Of a stretch of DNA of 64,000 bases, positions 53,143-62,778 are shown piece by piece. The stretch spans positions 62,001-126,000 of the forward strand of contig CAZMZH010000011.1 in the NCBI GenBank assembly GCA_964570665.1, read 5' to 3'. A model generated the notes under the pieces. The model had not been told where the DNA came from. It was given only the letters and a program-made list of their open reading frames with translations, and searched no databases. Position 1 is the first letter of the stretch; each line of letters begins with the position of its first letter. The position numbers and the translations under genes are program-made. The stretch is from JAJDAT01 sp964570665. Its GTDB lineage: Bacteria; Nitrospinota; Nitrospinia; Nitrospinales; JAJDAT01.

Positions 53143-55056
53143 ATGAAAAAGTGGACGGTTGAAAATTCTTCGGAACTTTACAATGTAGATGGATGGGGCG
53201 CTGGGTATTTTGGAATCAATCAAAAGGGACATTTGATTGTTCGACCGCAAATGAATAATCCGCATTCGATTGATTTGAAAGATCTAGTCGAGGATATTCG
53301 GCAAAAGGGTTACTCCTTACCTGCATTAATTCGATTTTCGGATATATTGCACGCCAGTATCGCCAAATTAGCCAATGCATTTAAACAAGCGTCGCAAGAG
53401 TATGGCTTTGAAGGCGAATACCATGGCGTTTACCCCATTAAAGTGAATCAGCAAAGACAGGTTGTTGAGGAAATTGTTAAGTTTGGTCGAAATTATAATA
53501 TTGGGCTCGAAGCGGGTTCAAAGCCAGAATTGCACGCTATTTTAGCCATCATGCACAACCCGGAAGCGTTACTGATTTGCAACGGATATAAAGACGAACA
53601 ATTTATTCGTCTCGCTTTGATGGGACAAAAGCTTGGGAAGAAAATCTTTATCGTTGTCGAAAAACTTTCCGAACTTAAAATTATCATTAAAGTTGCTAAA
53701 GAAATTAGGGTCAAGCCTAATATTGGTTTGCGAATAAAACTGGTTAGCGGAGGCTCTGGGCGTTGGGCGGGTTCTTCCGGAGAACAGTCAAAATTTGGAT
53801 TGAATTCCATTGAATTGATGGAAGCTTTGGCGCTTACAAAAGAAGCGGAACTTTTGGACTGTGTTAAGTTGATCCATTTTCATTTGGGTAGCCAGATCAC
53901 TAATATTCGGCATATTAAGAGCAGTTTAAAGGAGGTTGGTCGATTCTATTCTGAATTACTTAAGCAAGGTTGTAATATTCAGTATATTGACGTTGGCGGT
54001 GGGTTAGGGGTAGATTATGATGGTTCGCGATCGACTTTTGCTTCTAGCGCAAATTATTCCGTTCAGGAATATGCTAATGATGTCGTATATCATATTTTAG
54101 AAATCTGCCAGGAAGAAGATTTACCGCATCCCAATATTATTTCAGAATCGGGTCGAGCGATGACAGCCTATCATTCTATCCTGGTATTTAACGTTTTGGA
54201 TGTGACTTCGTTTCCCGATTGGAAAAATGGAATTTCGATTGGAGATGAAGCTTCCGAAGTCGTTAAAGAGATGTACGATGTGCTTTCTTTGACCTCTAAT
54301 AAAAATATAATTGAATCGTGGCATGATGCGGTTCATTTAAAAGAACAAGTCAATAACCAATTTTTATTAGGACTGATCTCTCTTGAAGATCGCGCTATGG
54401 CAGAAAGAATTTATTGGGGGATTTGCCGAAAAATTCAAAGTTTGGCTGGTCGTTTGAAGTATATGCCGGAAGAATTGAAGAATTTAAAAAAGGATTTGGC
54501 GGATAAATATTTTTGTAATTTTTCTATTTTTCAATCGTTGCCGGACTCTTGGGCTATCGATCAAGTATTTCCTGTTGTTCCATTACAACGCCTTAATGAA
54601 GAGCCGACGCGCGATGCCACAATTGAGGATATTACCTGCGATTCCGACGGTAAAATCGATCTTTTCATTGGCGAAAGGAACACCGAAAATACCTTACGCG
54701 TTCATGAAATAAAGTCTGGAGAAAACTATCGCCTTGGAATTTTTCTTACTGGCGCTTATCAAGAAATTTTAGGCGATTTGCATAACTTATTTGGGGATAC
54801 CAATGCGTTTCATGTTTCTTTAACTCCTGATGGCGAACTAAATTATGAACAGATTATCGAAGGAGAAGACGTTACAGACGTCTTAGATTACGTTCAGTTT
54901 CGCGCCGATGAGTTAGAGGGACGTATGGCTGGATTTTTGATTTCCAGCGTTCAAAACGGACAAATTACTCAGAAAGAAGCAGACGATTTTATCGATTTAT
55001 ATAAAGAAGGTTTAAATGGATATACTTATTTGTTACACCCTCATACTGATGAATAG
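53143..55056 (+). CDS. speA: biosynthetic arginine decarboxylase
   Basis: 637 residues, the usual length of SpeA. It decarboxylates arginine to agmatine with PLP, the first step of the agmatine route to putrescine. The PLP lysine is in GVYPIKVNQQRQVV. HLGSQITNIRHIK and DVGGGLGVDYDGSRS are the phosphate and substrate segments, and the Cys-bearing segment is IEDITCDSDGKID. No agmatinase or agmatine deiminase is in the window. Magnesium dependence is typical of the family. Confidence 0.95.
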   Translation: MKKWTVENSSELYNVDGWGAGYFGINQKGHLIVRPQMNNPHSIDLKDLVEDIRQKGYSLPALIRFSDILHASIAKLANAFKQASQEYGFEGEYHGVYPIKVNQQRQVVEEIVKFGRNYNIGLEAGSKPELHAILAIMHNPEALLICNGYKDEQFIRLALMGQKLGKKIFIVVEKLSELKIIIKVAKEIRVKPNIGLRIKLVSGGSGRWAGSSGEQSKFGLNSIELMEALALTKEAELLDCVKLIHFHLGSQITNIRHIKSSLKEVGRFYSELLKQGCNIQYIDVGGGLGVDYDGSRSTFASSANYSVQEYANDVVYHILEICQEEDLPHPNIISESGRAMTAYHSILVFNVLDVTSFPDWKNGISIGDEASEVVKEMYDVLSLTSNKNIIESWHDAVHLKEQVNNQFLLGLISLEDRAMAERIYWGICRKIQSLAGRLKYMPEELKNLKKDLADKYFCNFSIFQSLPDSWAIDQVFPVVPLQRLNEEPTRDATIEDITCDSDGKIDLFIGERNTENTLRVHEIKSGENYRLGIFLTGAYQEILGDLHNLFGDTNAFHVSLTPDGELNYEQIIEGEDVTDVLDYVQFRADELEGRMAGFLISSVQNGQITQKEADDFIDLYKEGLNGYTYLLHPHTDE

Positions 55057-55083
55057 CGCTTAAAAAGTGAATATTTTTTAGTA

Positions 55084-57285
55084 TTAATTTATTGCTGTTA
55101 ATCCAAGTTGACGAGCTAGTTTTAGAATTTTATCGTTGTCGGCCCCAAGGCGAGACGCCTCATTAAAATGTGAAATTGCTTTTTGTGGTTGTTTTGAATT
55201 AAAAAGTAATATTGAAATATTTAAGTGAGCGCTTATATAATTTGGGTCTAAAGCCAATGCCATCTCAAACATCTTTATGGCTTCCGAAGTTCGTTCTTGT
55301 TCGGAAAAGAGTAAAGCTAAATAATGGTATGATTCTTTGTTGAGTGGATCAAGTTGTACTGATTTTTTTAAAAGGAATTCCACTTCCTGGTAATGACCGA
55401 GGCGAAAATTATTTATTCCTAATTTCCGATAAGAGTCTATCTGGTATGGGTTTAGTTCGAGAACTTTTTTATAATAATTATTAGCCATCTTGTAGTCTAA
55501 TAGCGCGTCATAGGCATATCCCATTCTTAAGTAAGACCCCCAATGCTTGGGTATGTTTTTAGACGCGATAGTAAATAAACGCAACCCTTCTTTTATATTT
55601 CCTTTTCGCGCATTAATGTCGCCTTCTTTAATTGCAACTTTATAGGCATGTCTTTTTTTTATTTGTTCTGGCGATTTGGTCGGCATGATTTTGTATAGGT
55701 AGGAAAAACAAATTAAATTTGAAAGTAAAAGAAGACTGAAAGCATATTTTGCGAAATTATTCTTTTCTATAAAATTACTTTTAAATCTATTGAACAAAAA
55801 ACAAGCGAAAACAACACAAACTAATTGTGCGCTGGGGAATAAAAACAAAAATAAAAAACTTTCTTTAGTAAAAGTTTCTGGTTTTATTGAAAATAGTATA
55901 TTGAAAAAGTTTGTGGAACGGCTTAAAAGATGACTGTTTTCTAAAAAAAGATTTGGAATTTCCGATAAGGCTTTTAACGTAAATTGTGGGTGAAAATAAG
56001 ATAACGATGTCCTGTACTGGATTAATACAAGATAATGTAAAATAATAAATAACGTAATTAATACAATTCCCCCTTTGAATACGCTTTGATTGTTTTTAAA
56101 CCTGTCCATTGCTCCAGCTATCCCAAACGCAAAAAAACCAATAGAAGGTATTAAGTATCTATTCCCATAAGATGCAGAATCGGGATTAGTCATCGCTACC
56201 AGAAAATTTGAAAACAAAAAAGCTAGTATTCCGGGCAATAATTCTTTTGCCGAGTTTCGAATGAAAAATACCCCTAAAGTTCCCAGAAAGAATATGGGAG
56301 TCATTAAGATCAATGACCATTTTGGGCCAAAGAATAGTTGAAAAACTTTATCTCCTAATAAGGCTAAAACGTTTGACGAACTGCTTTCCGCATTCATTAT
56401 GGCTAGTGATTTATTTATATATGACAGTAGAGATCCGTTTAATTGATTCCATACTAGAAGTTGAGGGGTTAATGCTAATGCGGAAAAAAGACCAAAAAAA
56501 ATAATTTCGGTTAAATATTGCTTTAAGTAGTTTTTTCTTTCATTACATTTAAACCATTGTACGGCTTGGTCGACAATATAAAGAGACAAATACATAATAT
56601 TGATCATTCTTATTGAGCATAACAATCCGAAAACCAGTCCCAAAAGAGCGTGATGGTATTTGTTTCTTGAGTTTCGATATATTAGCCAAACCATTATAAA
56701 AACAATTGAAAGGAAAAATTCAGTGCCGTGCGCCATTCTTTGTCGTATGAAGGAATAATATATTAGAGGAGATCCCAAACAAACTCCTATAGTTGCCGCT
56801 AATGCGGGTGTTTGGGAGAAATATCTTGCTAAAATTCTATATAGTAACAATAGACCTATAAATACATAGGTTTGGGCGGCAATGGCAGTGGCGATAAAAT
56901 AAGGGGATGAATATCCATCAATAGCAAAAGAATATCCTAAATTATTTAAGATAATCGCGGATAGGTGACCTAGAAGGAAGAACGGAATAAATAAAATGCT
57001 TTGTCCAATTTGCCAATTATTAAAAACGTAGCCAGTAGAGGTAAAGTGTTCTATGTGTGCATATTTCTTTTCATTTATAAAATCTAAGTCACCGTCAAAA
57101 AAAGCCGATCTAAGGTATGCGTAGTATCCAGCGTCGTCCCCTTCGTCAATTTGCATAACGGAATAGTATCCCGTATGCCAAGTTTTAGGTATCCAATCGT
57201 TGAACAAACCGAGAGGGGTGAGAGCTAAGAAGAAAATAAAAAACGTTCCACCTAGGATTGCTATCGATTTAATATCGGATTTCAT
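55084..57285 (-). CDS. 733-residue membrane-TPR protein, putative GT-C-type (copy 2)
   Basis: A polytopic membrane protein with about 12 helices over residues 1-550 and TPR repeats in the last about 170 (KHWGSYLRMGYAYDALLDYKMANNYYKKVLELNP and on). The first loop carries GDDAGYYAYLRSAFFDGDLDFINEKKYA, resembling acidic loops in GT-C glycosyltransferases that use polyprenyl-phosphate sugars. The ATG follows directly on the TAA of the upstream paralogue with no gap. Function (sugar transfer onto an envelope polymer or protein) is inferred from architecture only. Confidence 0.75.
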   Translation of the reverse strand: MKSDIKSIAILGGTFFIFFLALTPLGLFNDWIPKTWHTGYYSVMQIDEGDDAGYYAYLRSAFFDGDLDFINEKKYAHIEHFTSTGYVFNNWQIGQSILFIPFFLLGHLSAIILNNLGYSFAIDGYSSPYFIATAIAAQTYVFIGLLLLYRILARYFSQTPALAATIGVCLGSPLIYYSFIRQRMAHGTEFFLSIVFIMVWLIYRNSRNKYHHALLGLVFGLLCSIRMINIMYLSLYIVDQAVQWFKCNERKNYLKQYLTEIIFFGLFSALALTPQLLVWNQLNGSLLSYINKSLAIMNAESSSSNVLALLGDKVFQLFFGPKWSLILMTPIFFLGTLGVFFIRNSAKELLPGILAFLFSNFLVAMTNPDSASYGNRYLIPSIGFFAFGIAGAMDRFKNNQSVFKGGIVLITLFIILHYLVLIQYRTSLSYFHPQFTLKALSEIPNLFLENSHLLSRSTNFFNILFSIKPETFTKESFLFLFLFPSAQLVCVVFACFLFNRFKSNFIEKNNFAKYAFSLLLLSNLICFSYLYKIMPTKSPEQIKKRHAYKVAIKEGDINARKGNIKEGLRLFTIASKNIPKHWGSYLRMGYAYDALLDYKMANNYYKKVLELNPYQIDSYRKLGINNFRLGHYQEVEFLLKKSVQLDPLNKESYHYLALLFSEQERTSEAIKMFEMALALDPNYISAHLNISILLFNSKQPQKAISHFNEASRLGADNDKILKLARQLGLTAIN

Positions 57286-59487
57286 TTAATTTTCAAAAGA
57301 CAGACCTAGCTGGTTTGTCAATTTTCGGATTTTTTCCATTTTCACTCCAAGGCGAGACGCTTCTTTAAAGTGTAAAATCGCTTTTTGCGTTTGTTTTAAT
57401 AAACCAAGAAATACGGCGAAGTTTAAATGTGCATTTTTATAATTTGGGTTTAAGGCCAATGAATATTCAAACATTTTTAAAGTTTCCACTATTCTATTTT
57501 GGTCCGCAAGGAGTACGAGCGCTAAAAAATGAAAAGATTTTTCATTAAATGGATCAAGTTCAATTGATTTCTTTAAAAAGAACTCCGCTTCCTTGAATTG
57601 GCCGAGGTGAAAATGGTTTCTTCCAATATTTCTGTATGTTTCTGCATGATAGGGGTTTAATTCCAATACTTTTTGATAGTAATTATTCGCGGTTTCATAT
57701 GATAATTGCGTGTTATAAACTGAGCCTATTTTAAAATAAGATCCCCAATGATCGGGCAAGTTTTTACCGGCATCTGAAAATAGACTGAGCGCTTCCTTTA
57801 TGTTTCCATTTATAGCTTTAATGTTTCCCGCCTTAATTGCTTTTGCATAAAGATGTCTTGCTTTAATTTGCTCAGGTGTTTTGGCAGGCATAATTTTGTA
57901 AATATAAAGAAAGCAAATCAGGTTTGAGAGCAAAATCAAAATCATAGCGCCTTTTGAAAACCGGTTTTTTTCTATAGTAGTTTTATTGAATCTTAAAAAT
58001 AAAAAGCAAATGAGGACAATGCAAACTAATTGTGCGCTGGGATATAAAAACAAAAACAAAAAACTTTCTTGATTAAATAGTTCTGATTTTGCAGAAAGTA
58101 GGATTCGTAAAAAATTTGTTGAACGGCTTAATAGCTGATTATTTTCTAAAAATAAACTTTGGATTCCAGATAAAGCTTTTAGAGAAAAATGTGGATCGTT
58201 ATAAGGTATGTTAGTTTTATATTGGATCAATAAAAAATACTGTAAAACAGCAAAGGAGAATACTAATATAATTCCCCCTTTCAATGCTGTTGGAACATTT
58301 TTAAATCTGTTTACTATCCCGCCTAAGCCAATTGCTAATAGAGGCATTGAGGAAATAAAATGGCGTTCGCCAAAGGCATCTGAATTTCCTGGAAAGATTG
58401 CTATTATTAAAATCATTGATGCGATATAGGTAAGAATGCCAAATTTTATCTCGTTTAATTGTTTATTCACAAAAAAACCTAATGTCGAAAAAATGAAAAT
58501 CGGAAACGAGATCAATAATCCCCATTGTGGACTGAATAATACGTCAAATATATTTTTTAAAAGTGTTGGGGTAAATAAAAACTCTAAACCAGCGTTTGCT
58601 AATTGTAGATTACGAGTTGGCAGGGGCGTTCCATTGAGTAGTTTCCACATTAAAAGTTGAGGCGAAAGCGCTATAAAAAAAAATAATAGCATCCAAAAGG
58701 AGCGAAGAAAAAAGCCTTTTAAAAATTGTTTGTCAATTTTTGATGAAAAAATTTTCTTTAAAACTAATTGATCGACAAAATAGAGCGCGAAAAATGAGAT
58801 ATTAAGTATTCTGACCATGCAAAATAAACCCAAGATGACACCTAAAAACGCGTGTTTTTCATTGTCCTCTGAGGTTCTAAGTTTTAACCAAGAATAGACG
58901 AATACCACTGCCATAAAAAATTCGACTGTATGGGCCATTCTTTGCCGGATGAAGGAATAATAAATCAGAGGGGATGCTAGCCAAACGCCAATTATTGTTA
59001 CTACAACGAAATTTTGATGGAAATATTTAGTTAGAATTCTAAATAAAATTAATAGACCTAAAAATAAATAGGTTTGGGAGGCAATGGCTGTAGCCATTAA
59101 ATAAGGAGTCGAATACCCGTCTATAGAGAATGAATATCCGAAATTGTTTAAGACGATCGCAATTAGATGACCTAATAAGAAGAAGGGTAAGAATAAAATA
59201 CTCTGTCCGATGGTCCAATTATTAAAAACGTAGCCGGTGGAAGTAAAATTTTCAATGTGAGCGTATCTCTTCTCATTAATGAAATCCAGGTCTCCGTCAA
59301 AAAAAGCCGATCGGAGGTATGCGTAGTAACCGGAGTCATCGGCTCCGTCAATTTGGGTAACGGAATAATGGCCGGTGTGCCAATTTTTGGGAATGGAATC
59401 GTCAAACAATCCAAGGGGAGTGAGCGCTAAGAAAAAAACAAAAAAGGTTGTCCCTAAAATTGTTATTGCTTTATTATCGGGGTTCAT
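57286..59487 (-). CDS. 733-residue membrane-TPR protein, putative GT-C-type (copy 1)
   Basis: Same length and layout as its downstream neighbour and similar along the whole chain, for example DDSGYYAYLRSAFFDGDLDFINEKRYAHIE, FTSTGYVFNNW.IGQSILF and the TPR block. The central region, about residues 240-330, has diverged most. Ten to twelve membrane helices, then TPRs. It is the first gene of the pair and overlaps nothing. The duplication is old. Both keep the acidic loop, so both are probably active proteins. Confidence 0.75.
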   Translation of the reverse strand: MNPDNKAITILGTTFFVFFLALTPLGLFDDSIPKNWHTGHYSVTQIDGADDSGYYAYLRSAFFDGDLDFINEKRYAHIENFTSTGYVFNNWTIGQSILFLPFFLLGHLIAIVLNNFGYSFSIDGYSTPYLMATAIASQTYLFLGLLILFRILTKYFHQNFVVVTIIGVWLASPLIYYSFIRQRMAHTVEFFMAVVFVYSWLKLRTSEDNEKHAFLGVILGLFCMVRILNISFFALYFVDQLVLKKIFSSKIDKQFLKGFFLRSFWMLLFFFIALSPQLLMWKLLNGTPLPTRNLQLANAGLEFLFTPTLLKNIFDVLFSPQWGLLISFPIFIFSTLGFFVNKQLNEIKFGILTYIASMILIIAIFPGNSDAFGERHFISSMPLLAIGLGGIVNRFKNVPTALKGGIILVFSFAVLQYFLLIQYKTNIPYNDPHFSLKALSGIQSLFLENNQLLSRSTNFLRILLSAKSELFNQESFLFLFLYPSAQLVCIVLICFLFLRFNKTTIEKNRFSKGAMILILLSNLICFLYIYKIMPAKTPEQIKARHLYAKAIKAGNIKAINGNIKEALSLFSDAGKNLPDHWGSYFKIGSVYNTQLSYETANNYYQKVLELNPYHAETYRNIGRNHFHLGQFKEAEFFLKKSIELDPFNEKSFHFLALVLLADQNRIVETLKMFEYSLALNPNYKNAHLNFAVFLGLLKQTQKAILHFKEASRLGVKMEKIRKLTNQLGLSFEN

Positions 59488-59812
59488 TGTATTGGAAATT
59501 GATCAATAAAAGGGAATTTGAAAATTAGATCGGTCAAGGGGGGATTTACTAGCTCAATTAGTCCTTATAAAAACTCCTCAAGTTTTCAAATGTACTGTTT
59601 ACTTAAGTAAATTCTTTAGTATTTTTGCACAGCGTCTTTGCAATTACAATTTTATCAAGAATTAATATTCGGTTTTAAAGTAATTTCAATGGTGGAGATT
59701 TGTTTGGTTTATTTTATAAATCGTTGCGGGGTCTATTTCTAAATCTCCTTAATTATATTGCTGGCTTAGCATATTTGTTTAACCTTTTTGGCAAATCAAC
59801 AATTAATAGATA
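59488..59812. other. divergent intergenic region with a palindrome
   Basis: About 325 bases between the divergent 733-residue gene and the ankyrin gene. TTTACTTAAGTAAA (59598-59611) is a perfect 14-base palindrome and a candidate operator for either gene. No small gene was recognised. Confidence 0.4.
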
Positions 59813-60640
59813 ATGATAAATAAAATTATTTTAACCTTTATTTTTTGGTTTTTATCTTTTGGTTTTGCCCAGGCGATTAATGAAACTCCTTTGCATAAAG
59901 CGGTTGAAGAAGGAAATTTGCAAAAAACCAAAGCTCTGATAGAGCAGGGGGCTAATGTAAACGCTCAAACGGCGCAGGGAATCACTCCTCTTTTTATGGC
60001 AATCTTGAGCGGCAAAAATGAAATTATGGAACTTTTAGTTGAAAGTGGAGCGGATATCCATTTAAAAGATGCCGATGGTTTTGCCCCTCTTCACGTTTCT
60101 GCAACGGAAGGAAATCTTGCGTTAACAAAGTTATTTCTATCAAAGGGAGCGGACATTTCCGTTAAAGATGAAGACGGATTAACGCCTCTGCATTTGGCGG
60201 TTCGTTGGAATAATATTGATATTGTAAAACTGTTTTTAGATTTGAACGCCGATGTTAACTCTAAATCTATCGATGGTAACGCGCCTTTGCATTTTTCGAT
60301 CATGAATGAAAATGAAAGCCTCATACGATTGCTTTTTGAGAGAGGAGCTACCATTGATTTGAAAAACGCTAAAGGAAGATCGGCATTACATTGGGCATCA
60401 AAGAGAGGTAACAGAATGGCCCTTCGGTTACTGTTAGAAAAAGGTGCCGATATCAATCTTCAGGATAAGAATGGGAGTTCTCCGCTTCATCTAGCGGCAT
60501 ATTGGGAACAGGTTGGTATTATTCAGGATTTATATAAGCACGGCGCCAATAGACAAGCTAAAGATAACAACGGTTACACACCTTACGAGTATGCCCTTAT
60601 CAATCCACCGAATCTTGCTCTAGGTGTTTTGAAAGAATAG
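59813..60640 (+). CDS. exported ankyrin-repeat protein
   Basis: 275 residues. The signal peptide (about 1-21, ending FGFAQA) is followed by about seven ankyrin repeats covering the remainder, for example TPLHLAVRWNNIDIVKLFLDLNADVNSKS and GSSPLHLAAYWEQVGIIQDLYKHGANRQAK. Ankyrin proteins bind other proteins, and in the periplasm some protect against oxidants or bind redox partners. No other domain is present, and nothing adjacent is an obvious partner. Confidence 0.9.
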   Translation: MINKIILTFIFWFLSFGFAQAINETPLHKAVEEGNLQKTKALIEQGANVNAQTAQGITPLFMAILSGKNEIMELLVESGADIHLKDADGFAPLHVSATEGNLALTKLFLSKGADISVKDEDGLTPLHLAVRWNNIDIVKLFLDLNADVNSKSIDGNAPLHFSIMNENESLIRLLFERGATIDLKNAKGRSALHWASKRGNRMALRLLLEKGADINLQDKNGSSPLHLAAYWEQVGIIQDLYKHGANRQAKDNNGYTPYEYALINPPNLALGVLKE

Positions 60641-60652
60641 ATGTTTTAAAAT

Positions 60653-60837
60653 GTCACCTTGAGGGATTGACTAGCCTTGCGCGTTAATTGAAAAAGGAAC
60701 TAAAAGTAAAAAATAAAAATTTTGTCACAGTGAGCTTGTCGAACTGCGACCTCCTTATTATAGTTCCTTAAGAGTCTCCCTAAAAATCTCGTTTTGAAAA
60801 AATAAAAATTGTCACCCTGAGGTTCTCGAAGGGCGAC
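60653..60837. repeat. three degenerate palindromic repeat units
   Basis: Units beginning GTCAC occur at 60653-60672 (weak), 60724-60750 and 60811-60837. The last holds CCCTGAGGTTCTCGAAGGG, a stem of CCCT/AGGG that continues through tandem G/A mismatches. This resembles the widely seen bacterial intergenic element read as CCCTGAGCTTGTCGAAGGG. They fill the gap between the ankyrin gene and suhB, and no gene lies there. Confidence 0.7.
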
Positions 60838-60893
60838 CGCTATTTAATCGTGTAGAGGTGATGAACAATATAGTTTTTAAATTCTTAGGACGA

Positions 60894-61691
60894 CTAGGAG
60901 AGAACTCCGGCAGCCTTGCCTTTTTTGAGGATTTCCAACATAGCGTTATGTACTAGACCATTAGTTGCGAGGACTTGTCTTTGATAAATGTCGAAGTCGC
61001 TACCGTCCAAAAGTGATAATTTACCGCCCGCTTCTTCTAATAGCAGTTTACCGGCCGCCATATCCCACGGATGGAGCTTGATTTCCCAAAAACCTTCGAA
61101 TCGCCCCATTGCCGTGTAGCATAAATCAAGAGCGGCCGATCCCGGGCGCCTCACAGCCTGACAACTTTTAATAAAGTTTTCAAAATGATCCAGGTTGTTA
61201 TTTTCTGCATGGCCCACGTCATAGGCAAAACCAGTGACTAGCATACTTCTTTTGAGATCGGATATGCCGGAGACTTTAATAGGTTTAGAATTTAAAAAAG
61301 CGCCTTTGCCTTTTTCTGCGACGAACAATTCGTCCAGTGATGGGTTATAAATCACGCCTAGCGCTATTTGCCCGTTACTCTCCAAACCGATAGATGTGCA
61401 ATAACAGGGATAACCGTGGGCAAAATTAACAGTCCCGTCTAAGGGATCGATGATCCATTTATGAGGGGAGGAGAGGTTCCTACTTTTATTAGATTCTTCA
61501 GCGAGGAACCCGTGATCTGGATAGCGAGTGGAAATAATATCGATGATCTTTTTTTCGCACGCCAGATCAACTTCCGTTACCGGATCAATTTCGCTTTTGT
61601 ATTTTATGGGACCGAAGTTATCGCGACGTTCTTTAAGAATCGTGCCAGCGGCTAATGCGGCTTCAATAGCCGTTTGCAGAGCTTCCGTCAT
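60894..61691 (-). CDS. suhB: inositol-1-monophosphatase family protein
   Basis: 265 residues. Metal-binding motifs are FLAEESN (acidic), WIIDPLDGTVNFAHG and HPWDMAAGKLLLEEAGG, all intact. VAEKGKGAFLNSKPI is typical. The enzyme hydrolyses inositol phosphates and related sugar phosphates with magnesium. SuhB is also known to take part in rRNA transcription antitermination in E. coli. It overlaps mnmA by four bases (ATGA) as the last gene of the rsmD-mnmA-suhB unit. Confidence 0.9.
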   Translation of the reverse strand: MTEALQTAIEAALAAGTILKERRDNFGPIKYKSEIDPVTEVDLACEKKIIDIISTRYPDHGFLAEESNKSRNLSSPHKWIIDPLDGTVNFAHGYPCYCTSIGLESNGQIALGVIYNPSLDELFVAEKGKGAFLNSKPIKVSGISDLKRSMLVTGFAYDVGHAENNNLDHFENFIKSCQAVRRPGSAALDLCYTAMGRFEGFWEIKLHPWDMAAGKLLLEEAGGKLSLLDGSDFDIYQRQVLATNGLVHNAMLEILKKGKAAGVLS

Positions 61692-62761
61692 TCAATCCAG
61701 CCTCCGCCGACAACACAATCGTCGCGATAAAAAACGGCGGCTTGACCCGGAGCTACAGAGTTTTGCGGTTCGTCAAATTCGACATGGACGCGATTGTCGG
61801 GTAGGGGGGTTACTTTGGCATGCGCTCCTGAATGACGATAACGAATTTGAACGTCTAAAAATTCTTCCGTATCCGGCTTGGAATACCAGTTGACGCGATC
61901 GGCGTAAAATTCCGCTCCCAACACTTCTTGTTTGGGGCCGACAACGACTTCGTTTTTATCGGGATCAATTTTCGTAACGTAATAAGGTTCGGTCAATCCG
62001 CCCAAATTGAGCCCTTTCCGTTGTCCAACTGTGTAGCCTGGATAACCTTGATGTTTTCCTAAAACAGTTCCAGCAGAGTTGACGATGTTGCCTTCTTGGA
62101 AAGATTCCGATCCAATTTGACTGGCAATAAAATCTTTGTAATCGTTATTGGGAACGAAGCAAATTTCTTGAGATTCGGACTTTTCAGAAACCATGTTCAA
62201 ACCTAACGATCTAGCGATATCGCGAACTTCCTCTTTTGTCATACCGCCTAATGGAAACATAACCCGCGATATTTGTTCTTGCGTTAGATTGAACAGGAAA
62301 TAACTTTGATCTTTGACGCGATTATCGCCGCGTTTGATCATGAGTCTGCCGTAATCGTCTTTAACGACAGAAGCGAAATGACCGGTAGCAACGTAATCGC
62401 GACCAAAAGTTTTGGCTTTAACCATGAGTTCGTCGAACTTCACTTTTGAGTTGCATAGAGTACATGGGATAGGGGTTCTCGCTTGCATATATTCCGAAAC
62501 GAAGTAATCAACCACGTCTTTACGAAACTCCTTTTCCATATTTAATATATAGAAAGGAATTTTAATTTTGTCGGCAACTCGACGTGCGTCGGCCAGGTCG
62601 TCCAGGGAACAGCAGGTTCCAAAACGGTTATCCGTATCGGCGCTGTAGTTCCACAATTGGAGAGAAATACCGATTACGTCGTAGCCTTGGTCTTTTAATA
62701 TGGCGGCGGCAACGGAGCTATCGACTCCTCCACTCATTGCAATGACTATTTTAGGTTTCAT
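61688..62761 (-). CDS. mnmA: tRNA-specific 2-thiouridylase
   Basis: 357 residues. The PP-loop is AMSGGVDSSVAAAIL. The catalytic cysteines are in PCTLCNSKVKFDEL and ESQEICFVPNNDYKDF, and the C-terminal beta-barrel has PGYTVGQRKGLNLGG and APGQAAVFY. It adds sulfur to U34 of Lys, Glu and Gln tRNAs. An additional GTCCSLDDLADARRVADKI segment is normal. Second gene of its operon, 17 bases after rsmD. Confidence 0.96.
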   Translation of the reverse strand: MKPKIVIAMSGGVDSSVAAAILKDQGYDVIGISLQLWNYSADTDNRFGTCCSLDDLADARRVADKIKIPFYILNMEKEFRKDVVDYFVSEYMQARTPIPCTLCNSKVKFDELMVKAKTFGRDYVATGHFASVVKDDYGRLMIKRGDNRVKDQSYFLFNLTQEQISRVMFPLGGMTKEEVRDIARSLGLNMVSEKSESQEICFVPNNDYKDFIASQIGSESFQEGNIVNSAGTVLGKHQGYPGYTVGQRKGLNLGGLTEPYYVTKIDPDKNEVVVGPKQEVLGAEFYADRVNWYSKPDTEEFLDVQIRYRHSGAHAKVTPLPDNRVHVEFDEPQNSVAPGQAAVFYRDDCVVGGGWIE

Positions 62762-62778
62762 CTATTAGGTATTAATGT

